Positions 42,264-50,179 of a DNA stretch of 64,000 nt are shown in pieces. Position numbers and translations under genes: made by a program. The notes below the pieces were generated by a model. That model searched no databases and had not been told where the DNA came from. It saw nothing but the letters and a program-made list of their open reading frames with translations. Positions within the stretch are counted from its first letter, which is position 1, and each line of letters opens with the position of its first letter. The stretch lies in the NCBI RefSeq assembly GCF_000720765.1, contig NZ_JODC01000003.1, forward strand, positions 186,001-250,000. The letters run 5' to 3'. The DNA is from Streptomyces sp. NRRL S-646 (GTDB lineage Bacteria > Actinomycetota > Actinomycetes > Streptomycetales > Streptomycetaceae).

Positions 42264-45200
42264 CTATCGGCCCGCACCGACATCCTCGGTGGGCGGTTCC
42301 TCACAGTTTGCTGCCGCGGCCGGTTCGTCCAGCAGCAGCCGCTCCAGTGCGGACCGGTCCGGCAGGCCGTCCGGTCGTACAACCTCACCAGTGCGTACGT
42401 ACAGGAACGCGGCGTTGACGGACTCCAGGGGCACGCCCTGCTGCTCGGCCCAGGCGAGCCGGTACAGGGCGAGCTGGAGGGGGTCGGCGGTGCGCGAGCG
42501 GCTGGTCTTCCAGTCGACGATCTCGTACGTCGTCGCGTCGCCGTCGTCCTCCTTGTAGACGGCGTCGATGCGGCCCCGGACCACACGGCCGGCGATGGCG
42601 AGCTGGAAGGGTGCTTCGACGCGGTGGGGCGTGCGGTGGGCGTACTCGGTGCGTTCGAAGGCGTCCTTGAGGGCTTCCAGGTCGCGTTCGTCGGCGATCT
42701 CGGTCTCGCTGCCGGGCAGTTCCTCCGGCTCCAGCATCGGAAGGGTCAGTTCTTCGAAGCGGGCCTCGACCCAGGCGTGGAAGCGGGTGCCCCGGCGTGC
42801 GGCGGGTTGCGGGGGGCGCGGCATGGGGCGTGCGAGTTCCTGTGCGAAACCGTCCGGGTCGGTGGCCAGGCGCAGTACCTGGGAAGCGGTGAGGGACGCG
42901 GGGAGGGGGACGTCCGTGACGGCCTCCCGGGCGCGCAGGAGTTCGCCGGTGAGGGCGTCGAGGTCGCGGTCCCAGGAGGCGAGGGTGCGGGCCTCCTCCG
43001 GGGTGAGGCGGGTGGGGGCGGCGGCGCGGGGGCGTCCAGGGGTGGTACGGGCGCGCTCCGCAGTGGATTTCGGCGTGGCGGGGTGCGGGCGTGCGCCCTG
43101 GTTCCCGGTTTCCTCCGGAGCTGCTGCCTGGTGCGGGACGGTCGGGCGGGCTGTGGACCAGGCGTCCCAGTCGGTGGGGGTCTCCCCTGCGAACGGGTCC
43201 TCCTCGGCGAACGGATCCTCCTCTTCGTACGGCATGTCCTCGTCGTCCGGCGGCGGGGGCCACTCCGGGTCGTCGTGGCTGTCCGGGTCGTGCGTGGCCG
43301 CGGGGTGGCCGTCCTCGTGGGAGGCGAGGTCGTCCAGGTGGGCGAGGACCGTTTCGGCGGCCGTCCGGCGCCGGGCCAGGGACGCCTCGTCCAGGGGCAG
43401 TGGCCAGACCTGGTCGGCGGTCGCCGTGTGCAGGGCCGGGTTCTCCTCGCCCTCGGCGGGTTCGTCCGCCCACGCCTCGATCTCGCCGTATCCGGCGGTG
43501 CAGTGGTCGTGGAGGGCTTGCAGGAAGTCGGACGGGCCGCGGGGCTTCTTCTGGGTGGGGCCCCACCAGTGGCCGGATCCGAGGAGGAGGGAGCGGGGGC
43601 GGGTGAAGGTGACGTAGCCGAGGCGGAGTTCCTCGGTGTGCTGGTGTTCCTTCATGGCCTCCTGGAAGGCTTTGAGGCCCCGGGAGTCCCAGGCGTCGAT
43701 GTCGGGCAGGGTGTCGGCGTCGCCGCGCAGTTCGTGCGGCAGGACCTTGCCCTGGGCGGTCCACTTCTCGCGGCCCTGTGTGCTGGGGAAGGTGCCGGTG
43801 ACCAGGCCGGGGACGGCGACGACGTCCCACTCCAGGCCTTTGGACTTGTGGGCGGTGAGGACCTTCACGGTGTTCTCGCCGCCCGGGAGGGCGTTGTCGA
43901 GGCCCTTCTCGTACTGGGCGGCGGTGCGCAGGAAGCCCAGGAAGGCGAGCAGGGTGGCCTCGCCGTCTCCGGCGGCGAAGGAGGCGGCGATGTCCAGGAA
44001 GTTGGAGAGGGTCTCGCGGCGGCGGGCGGCCAGGGCGTGCGGGGACGCCGACAGCTCCACCTCCAGGCCGGTCACGGCGAGGACGCGGTGCAGGACGTCC
44101 ATGAGCGGGTCGGCCAGCGAGCGGCGCAGGTCGCGCAGTTCGGCGGCCAGGCGGGCGAACCGCACGCGCGCGTCCGGGGAGAAGGGCAGCCCGTCGTCCT
44201 CCTGTTCGGCGTGAAGCGGCATCTCCAGGAAGGTGTCGAGGGCGTCCGCGAGCGAGGTCACCTCAAAGGGGTCGACGCCCTCGACGGCTTCGGCAAGCCG
44301 GCGGTCGCGGTCGTCGTCGCCGTCCACGCGCGCGTGGGCGACGAGGAGCCGGGCGCGGCGCCCCAGGAGGGCGAGGTCGCGGGGGCCGATGCGCCAGCGC
44401 GGGCCGGTCAGCAGGCGGACCAGGGAGGCGTTGGCGCCGGGGTCCTGGAGGACCTCGCAGACGGCGACCAGGTCGGCGATCTCCGGCAGGTGCAGCAGCC
44501 CAGACAGGCCGACCACCTCGACGGGGACGTCCCGCGTGACGAGTGCGCCCTGGATCTCGGCGAAGTCGGTTGCCGTACGGCACAGGACGGCGATCTCACC
44601 GGGCGCCTTGCCGGTGTTCACCAGGTGGGCGATCGAGTCGGCGATCCACTCGATCTCCTCGGCGTGGGTGGGCAGCAGCGCGCAGCGCACGATGCCGTCG
44701 CGTTCGGCACCGGGGGCCGGGCGGAGGGCCTCCACGCCCGCGTGCATGGCCCGCAGGGGCGTGGCGAGGCCGTTGGCGAGGTCGAGGAGACGGCCGCCGC
44801 TGCGGCGGTTCTCGCTGAGTGCCTGGCGGGTGGCGGGGCGGCCGTCGGGGTGCGCGAAGTGCTCCGGGAAGTCGTCCAGGTTGGCGACGGAGGCGCCACG
44901 CCAGCCGTAGATCGCCTGACAGGGATCGCCGACGGCGGTGACAGGGTGGCCGGTGCCGTCGCCGAACAGGCCCGCCAGGAGGATGCGTTGGGCGACCGAT
45001 GTGTCCTGGTACTCGTCGAGGAGGACCACGCGGAACTCGTCGCGCAGGATGCGGCCCACCTCGGGGATGCGGGCGAGCTGTGCGGACAGGGCGATCTGGT
45101 CGCCGAAGTCGAGGAGGTCACGCTCGCGTTTGGCGGCGCGGTAGCGGACCACCAGGTCGGCGAGTTCGCGGCGGGCGGCGGCCGCTTCGGGGACCTTGCG

Positions 45201-45824
45201 CAGGTCGGCGTTGGTGAGCTTGGCGCCCTCCAGGGTGCGCAGCAGTCCGGCGTCGTACGCCCGCAGCTCCTCGGGCCGTACGAGGTGCTCGGCGAGTTCG
45301 GAGTCAAGGGCGAGCAGGTCGCTGACGAGGTCCGCGAAGGAGCGGGTGAGCGCCGGGTAGGGGCCCGGGGCCTCCCGCAGCACGCGCGCGGCGAGCTGGT
45401 AGCGGGTGGCGTCGGCGAGCAGACGGGCGGTCGGTTCGAGGCCGATACGCAGGCCGTGGTCGGTCAGGAGGCGGCCCGCGAAGGCGTGGTACGTCGAGAT
45501 CACGGGCTCACCCGGCGGATTGTCCGGGTCGATGACGTCCGGGTCCGTGACGCCTGCCTTGACGAGCGCCTTGCGGACGCGCTCGGCGAGCTCGCCGGCC
45601 GCCTTGTTGGTGAAGGTGAGGCCGAGGACCTGCTCGGGTGCGACCTGGCCGGTGCCGACCAGCCACACCACGCGTGCCGCCATCACCGTCGTCTTGCCCG
45701 ATCCGGCTCCGGCCACGATCACCTGCGGGGCGGGCGGCGCGATGATGCAGGCCGTCTGCTCCGGGGTGAACGGAATCCCGAGAAGCTCCTTGAGCTGATC
45801 GGGATCGGTGATACGGGGCGGCAC
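42264..45824 (-). CDS. adnB: AdnB-like helicase-nuclease subunit
   Basis: One half of the actinobacterial AdnAB DNA end-resection machine, which unwinds and cuts double-strand break ends. N-terminal SF1 motor: A-G-A-G-S-G-K-T-T, T-F-T-N-K-A-A-G-E, L-D-E-Y-Q-D, G-D-P-C-Q-A-I-Y-G-W-R-G, L-T-A-H-K-S-K-G-L-E-W. A C-terminal RecB-type nuclease follows: R-G-T-R-F-H-A-W-V-E, R-G-R-I-D-A-V and I-V-D-W-K-T-S. Between them lies a ~60-residue acidic, Pro-rich linker. Length is 1186 residues from GTG 45822-45824; an upstream GTG at 45848 adds eight. Assignment as AdnB rests on lacking the Fe-S Cys motif. Confidence 0.88.
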   Translation of the reverse strand: MPPRITDPDQLKELLGIPFTPEQTACIIAPPAPQVIVAGAGSGKTTVMAARVVWLVGTGQVAPEQVLGLTFTNKAAGELAERVRKALVKAGVTDPDVIDPDNPPGEPVISTYHAFAGRLLTDHGLRIGLEPTARLLADATRYQLAARVLREAPGPYPALTRSFADLVSDLLALDSELAEHLVRPEELRAYDAGLLRTLEGAKLTNADLRKVPEAAAARRELADLVVRYRAAKRERDLLDFGDQIALSAQLARIPEVGRILRDEFRVVLLDEYQDTSVAQRILLAGLFGDGTGHPVTAVGDPCQAIYGWRGASVANLDDFPEHFAHPDGRPATRQALSENRRSGGRLLDLANGLATPLRAMHAGVEALRPAPGAERDGIVRCALLPTHAEEIEWIADSIAHLVNTGKAPGEIAVLCRTATDFAEIQGALVTRDVPVEVVGLSGLLHLPEIADLVAVCEVLQDPGANASLVRLLTGPRWRIGPRDLALLGRRARLLVAHARVDGDDDRDRRLAEAVEGVDPFEVTSLADALDTFLEMPLHAEQEDDGLPFSPDARVRFARLAAELRDLRRSLADPLMDVLHRVLAVTGLEVELSASPHALAARRRETLSNFLDIAASFAAGDGEATLLAFLGFLRTAAQYEKGLDNALPGGENTVKVLTAHKSKGLEWDVVAVPGLVTGTFPSTQGREKWTAQGKVLPHELRGDADTLPDIDAWDSRGLKAFQEAMKEHQHTEELRLGYVTFTRPRSLLLGSGHWWGPTQKKPRGPSDFLQALHDHCTAGYGEIEAWADEPAEGEENPALHTATADQVWPLPLDEASLARRRTAAETVLAHLDDLASHEDGHPAATHDPDSHDDPEWPPPPDDEDMPYEEEDPFAEEDPFAGETPTDWDAWSTARPTVPHQAAAPEETGNQGARPHPATPKSTAERARTTPGRPRAAAPTRLTPEEARTLASWDRDLDALTGELLRAREAVTDVPLPASLTASQVLRLATDPDGFAQELARPMPRPPQPAARRGTRFHAWVEARFEELTLPMLEPEELPGSETEIADERDLEALKDAFERTEYAHRTPHRVEAPFQLAIAGRVVRGRIDAVYKEDDGDATTYEIVDWKTSRSRTADPLQLALYRLAWAEQQGVPLESVNAAFLYVRTGEVVRPDGLPDRSALERLLLDEPAAAANCEEPPTEDVGAGR

Positions 45825-45943
45825 GTCAGAGAGGCTAGCGGCGGCCACTGACAGTGGAGGCCGGATCGGCCTCGGAGCGAGGAGAAGCGCAGGTCAGCAC
45901 GGGTGGTGCGGTCGATCACACAAGGCCCGGAAGATCACCCGCA

Positions 45944-48900
45944 TCACTCGACCACGTGCCGTCCTTCGGGGCGCGCGCTGCAGGATGCCCGGAATGCGCA
46001 GTGTGTGCAGTGCTGGCCGGCGCTGGGTGTGAACCGTTCGTCGAGGACCTTTCCGGCGGCGTTGGCCAGCAGTTCGCCGACCCACTCCCCCTCCAGCGGT
46101 TCCTGGGCCTGCACCTTGGGCAGGGTCTCGCCGCCGTCGCGCTGGGCGGCACCCTGGCGCAGCTGGACCAGCTCGGCGCCGCCGGATTCGGGGCGCACTC
46201 CGTCGAAGGCCTCGTCGACTGCGCCCTCACGGACGGCGAGCTGGTAGACGGCGAGTTGGGGGTGGCGTGCCACCTCACGAGCGGTGGGGGCCTGTTTGCC
46301 GGTCTTGAAGTCGACGACGTAGGCGCGGCCCTCGCCGTCGGCCTCGACGCGGTCCATGGAGCCGCGGATGCGGACCTCGTAGTCGCCTGCTTCGAGGGTG
46401 ACGTCGAAGCCGTGCTCGCTGGCCACCGGGGTGCGGCCGGTGCGGGCGCCACTGGTGTCGACATGCCACTTCAGGAAGCGTTCAAGCGCCACGCGCGCGT
46501 TCTCCTTCTCCTGCGCCGACTTCCAGGGCGCGTCGAAGGCGAGCGCGTTCCACACGGAATCGAGGCGCTCCATGAGGACGGCGAGGTCGGCGGGGGTGTG
46601 TCCGGAGGCGACCTCGTCGGCGAGTACGTGCACCACGTTGCCGAAGCCCTGGGCGGCCGTCGCGGGGGCGTCGGCCTTCACCTCACGGCCCAGGAACCAC
46701 TGCAGGGCGCAGGTGTTGGCGAGCTGGTCGAGGGCGCTGCCCGAGAGCACGACGGGCTGGTCGCGGTTGCGCAGCGGCACCTTGCTCTCGGTCGGCTCGT
46801 ACATGCCCCACCAGCGGTAGGGATGGGCGGACGGGACGAGTGGGCGGCCGTCCTCGTCGGCGAGCGCGGCGAGCCGGGCCAGGCGGTGGGCGGCGGCCTC
46901 CCTGAGGGTGTCCGAGACGCGCGGGTCGACGGTGGTGGCGCGCAGTTCGGCGACGAGCGCGGCGACGGACAGCGGGCGGCGCGGGCGGCCGGTGACGTCC
47001 CTGGGTTCGACGCCGAGTTCGGTGAGGAAGCGGGAGGGCTGGTCGCCGTCGTCCGCGGGAGCCTTCACGGCGGTGACGACGAGGCGTTCACGCGCGCGCG
47101 TGGCGGCCACGTAGAACAGGCGGCGTTCTTCCGCGAGCAGTGCGCCCGGGGTGAGGGGTTCGGCGAGTCCGTCGCGGCCGATGCGGTCGGCCTCCAGGAG
47201 GGAGCCCCGGCGGCGCAGATCCGGCCACAGTCCCTCCTGCACGCCCGCGACGACGACCAGGCGCCACTCCAGGCCCTTGGAGCGGTGCGCGGTCATCAGG
47301 CGTACGGCGTCGGGGCGCACGGCACGCCGCGTGAGGGTGTCGGCGGCGATGTCCTCGGCCTCGATCTCCTCCAGGAAGTTGAGGGCGCCCCGGCCGCCGG
47401 TGCGCTCCTCCGCGCGCGCGGCGGTCGCGAACAGTGCGCACACGGCGTCCAGATCGCGGTCGGCGTTGCGCCCGGCGGCGCCGCCGCGCCGCGCGGACCG
47501 CTCCAGCCGGACCGGCCACGGTGTGCCGTCCCACAGGTCCCACAGCGCCTCTTCGGCGGTGCCGCCGCCAGCGAGGCGCTCACGGGCGCTGCGCAGCAGT
47601 GCGCCGAGCCGCTGGGCGCCACGCGCGTACGTGGGGTCGTGCGCGACCAGGCGCTCCGGCTCGGCCAGCGCCCGCGCGAGCAGCTCGTCCGAGGGCGGCG
47701 GCAGCGTGTTGCCCGCTGCCCGCTCCTCGTCGCGCAGGGCACGCCCGAGGCGGCGCAGGTCGGCGGCGTCCATAGCGGCGAGGGGGGAGGCCAGCAGGGT
47801 CAGGGCGGTCTCGGTGTCGAGCCAGCACGCGGCGGTCTCGGGCTCTTCGGTTGCGAGCCCTTGGGAGAGGGCCTCTTCGGGACCGTCCTCCTCGGGCACG
47901 GTGCCTTCGGAGGCGGGCTCGGCATCCGACCCCTGCGGCGCATCAGTCTGCGCCGCCTCCGCCTCGGCCACCGCCCGCAGCGCCGTCAGCAGCGGCGCCA
48001 CGGCCGGTTCGTGCCGCAGCGGCAGGTCGTCACCGTCGATGTCCAGGGGCACGCCCGCCGCGGTGAGCGCCCGGCGGACGGTCGGGATCGTGCGCGATCC
48101 GGCCCGCACCAGTACGGCCATCTCACGCCAGGGGACACCGTCCTCCAGGTGTGCCCGGCGCAGGATGTCGGCGATGTTGTCCAGCTCCGTGCCGGGCGTC
48201 GGGTACGTGTACACCTCGACGCGGCCGCCGTCCCGCACCGGGGCGAGGTCGCGATGCGCGCGTACCTTCTCCGCCGGGAGCCGGGTGAGCGGCATGCGCT
48301 GGGTGAGCAGCCGGGTCGCGCCGAGCAGAGCGGCACCGGAGCGGCGCGACGTGCGCAGAACCTCGACGGGCGCGGGGCGACCGTCCGCGCGCGGGAAGGC
48401 GCCCGGGAACTCGAGGATGCCGCCCACGTCCGCACCCCGGAACGCGTAGATCGACTGGTCGGGGTCACCGAAGGCGACGAGGGTGCGGCCGGTGCCCGCG
48501 AGGGCCTGCAGCAGCCGTACCTGGGCGGCGTCCGTGTCCTGGTACTCGTCCACGAAGACGGCGTCATAGCGCGCGGCGAGCCGCTCGGCGGCCTCGGGAC
48601 GGCGGGCGAGGAGAACCGCGCGGTGGACCAGTTCCGCGTAGTCGAGCACGCCCTGCAGGTCGAGCACGTCGAGGTACTCGGCGAGGAAGGTGGCCGCGGC
48701 ACGCCAGTCCGGGCGGCCGATGCGGCGGGCGAACGCGTCCAGGGCGCCGGGTCCCAGTCCCAGTTCGCGGCTTCGGGCGAGAACCGCACGGACCTCGTCG
48801 GCGAAACCCCGGGTGGTCAGGCAGGCCCGCAATTCGTCGGGCCAGCGCACATGCGCGAGGCCGAGCCGCTCCAGGTCGGCCTGGCCCGCGAGCAGTTCAC

Positions 48901-49348
48901 GGACGGTCACGTCCTGCTCGGGGCCGGACAGCAGACGCAGCGGCTCCACGAACAGGTCGTTGTCCTGGTGGGCGCGGACCAAGGCGTAGCAGAACGAGTG
49001 GAAGGTGGTCGCCTGGGGCGCGCGTGCCGCCCCTATGCGCAGTGCCATGCGGTCGCGCAGTTCGACGGCCGCCTTGCGGCTGAACGTCAGCACCAGGATG
49101 CGTTCGGGGTCCCCGCCACGGGCGATCCGGGCCGCCACGGACTCGACGAGCGTGGTGGTCTTGCCGGTGCCCGGACCTGCGAGGACGAGCAGCGGGCCGC
49201 CCTTGTGGTCAACCACGGAGCGCTGAGGCGCGTCCAGACGAGGGGGATCCTGTCGGATCGGCGGGGTACGCACCAGTCGGTAGGCGCCACGGCCCCCCTG
49301 TCGCACCCGGGGGTGCGACAGGCGTCTGGTGGAGGAAGAGGAGCTCAC
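45944..49348 (-). CDS. adnA: AdnA-like helicase-nuclease subunit with Fe-S motif
   Basis: The partner subunit of AdnAB. It is 1134 residues from GTG 49346-49348, where homologues begin with a Ser-rich stretch. The motor has A-G-P-G-T-G-K-T-T, T-F-S-R-K-A-A-V-E, V-D-E-Y-Q-D, G-D-P-D-Q-S-I-Y-A-F-R-G and M-T-A-H-R-S-K-G-L-E-W. The nuclease has G-S-M-D-R-V and V-V-D-F-K-T-G. Four Cys (one in T-C-A-L-Q-W-F, then C-T-H-C-A-F-R-A-S-C at the C terminus) match the Fe-S staple of AddB/AdnA nuclease domains. It lies upstream of adnB with a 119-bp gap. Confidence 0.9.
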   Translation of the reverse strand: MSSSSSTRRLSHPRVRQGGRGAYRLVRTPPIRQDPPRLDAPQRSVVDHKGGPLLVLAGPGTGKTTTLVESVAARIARGGDPERILVLTFSRKAAVELRDRMALRIGAARAPQATTFHSFCYALVRAHQDNDLFVEPLRLLSGPEQDVTVRELLAGQADLERLGLAHVRWPDELRACLTTRGFADEVRAVLARSRELGLGPGALDAFARRIGRPDWRAAATFLAEYLDVLDLQGVLDYAELVHRAVLLARRPEAAERLAARYDAVFVDEYQDTDAAQVRLLQALAGTGRTLVAFGDPDQSIYAFRGADVGGILEFPGAFPRADGRPAPVEVLRTSRRSGAALLGATRLLTQRMPLTRLPAEKVRAHRDLAPVRDGGRVEVYTYPTPGTELDNIADILRRAHLEDGVPWREMAVLVRAGSRTIPTVRRALTAAGVPLDIDGDDLPLRHEPAVAPLLTALRAVAEAEAAQTDAPQGSDAEPASEGTVPEEDGPEEALSQGLATEEPETAACWLDTETALTLLASPLAAMDAADLRRLGRALRDEERAAGNTLPPPSDELLARALAEPERLVAHDPTYARGAQRLGALLRSARERLAGGGTAEEALWDLWDGTPWPVRLERSARRGGAAGRNADRDLDAVCALFATAARAEERTGGRGALNFLEEIEAEDIAADTLTRRAVRPDAVRLMTAHRSKGLEWRLVVVAGVQEGLWPDLRRRGSLLEADRIGRDGLAEPLTPGALLAEERRLFYVAATRARERLVVTAVKAPADDGDQPSRFLTELGVEPRDVTGRPRRPLSVAALVAELRATTVDPRVSDTLREAAAHRLARLAALADEDGRPLVPSAHPYRWWGMYEPTESKVPLRNRDQPVVLSGSALDQLANTCALQWFLGREVKADAPATAAQGFGNVVHVLADEVASGHTPADLAVLMERLDSVWNALAFDAPWKSAQEKENARVALERFLKWHVDTSGARTGRTPVASEHGFDVTLEAGDYEVRIRGSMDRVEADGEGRAYVVDFKTGKQAPTAREVARHPQLAVYQLAVREGAVDEAFDGVRPESGGAELVQLRQGAAQRDGGETLPKVQAQEPLEGEWVGELLANAAGKVLDERFTPSAGQHCTHCAFRASCSARPEGRHVVE

Positions 49349-49606
49349 GTGGTTCGCCGGTCCTGGTGGTTGTACTGGTCGTCGGACCACCGCCCGTGCA
49401 GGGCGGTGATCGGGAGGTGAGGGGGGCATGTGCAGCCGACGCTACGCCGACGCAGGTTGCGGAAGCAGGGCTTCCTCTTCTTCCCTGGCGGCACTCGCAC
49501 CCCCGCAGGCCCCTCCTCCCACGAACGTACGCCATGCCACAAACGTGCCCCGGGTCCCCCGTACGGATCACGGGTCACACACCCGCCCGTCCCATGGCGG
49601 AAGCTT

Positions 49607-49993
49607 TCAGGTGTGACCGTCCGCGCGCTCGCCGCCGTCCCATCGCGCCCGCCTCATGTCGAGGCGCGGCAGGTGGCCCTCGGCTGCCCTGCTCGCCTCC
49701 TTCAGGGGGGTGCCCTCGGCGCGGTAGTGATCGAGAGCACGCAGTTCGTGCCCCGGGAGCAGGGCGCCGTCCGCGCGCACGACGCGCCACCATGGAACGG
49801 CTCCCCCGTAGAGGGCCATCACCCGGCCGACCTGACGGGGCCCGCCCTGCTCCAGCCATTCCGCGACGTCCCCGTACGTCATGACACGCCCGGGCGGGAT
49901 CAGTTCGGCGACCTCGAGGACGCGCTCGGCGTACTCCGGCAGCGCGTCCGCGTACTCCGGGCCGGCATCCCGCGGAAGGCTCTCCTCGCTCAT
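49607..49993 (-). CDS. Alkyltransferase-like (ATL) DNA-binding protein
   Basis: A 128-residue protein of the MGMT DNA-binding fold. I-P-P-G-R-V-M-T-Y-G-D-V-A is the recognition helix region with the Arg finger, and the place of the methyl-accepting P-C-H-R reads V-P-W-W-R-V, so the reactive Cys is replaced by Trp. ATL proteins bind O6-alkylguanine without removing it and flag it for nucleotide excision repair. The first ~25 residues are an acidic extension. ATG 49991-49993. It is on the same strand as adnA, with 258 bp between them. Confidence 0.88.
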   Translation of the reverse strand: MSEESLPRDAGPEYADALPEYAERVLEVAELIPPGRVMTYGDVAEWLEQGGPRQVGRVMALYGGAVPWWRVVRADGALLPGHELRALDHYRAEGTPLKEASRAAEGHLPRLDMRRARWDGGERADGHT

Positions 49994-50179
49994 CCGGCCC
50001 ATCCTGCCGCATGCCACCGACACTGTGACGGGCTCGCAACGATGCGTATCCCTCGCACCCGGACGGCGCTTCCGGCAGACTGTGCGCCCCCGCTCTTGCA
50101 CCCTGATGCCCCCGTGTGTCGGTGGAGCATGCCACCATCATGCGGGCGGTGACTGGTGATACGAGATCAAGAAGAGACG

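Noticed and set aside
41988..49420. Two very long plus-strand open frames (about 1,290 and 1,190 codons) opposite adnB and adnA
   Set aside because: They are antisense mirrors produced by the high G+C third positions of the real genes. Their translations are Gly/Val/Arg-rich with no motifs, while the minus strand shows complete helicase and nuclease motifs.
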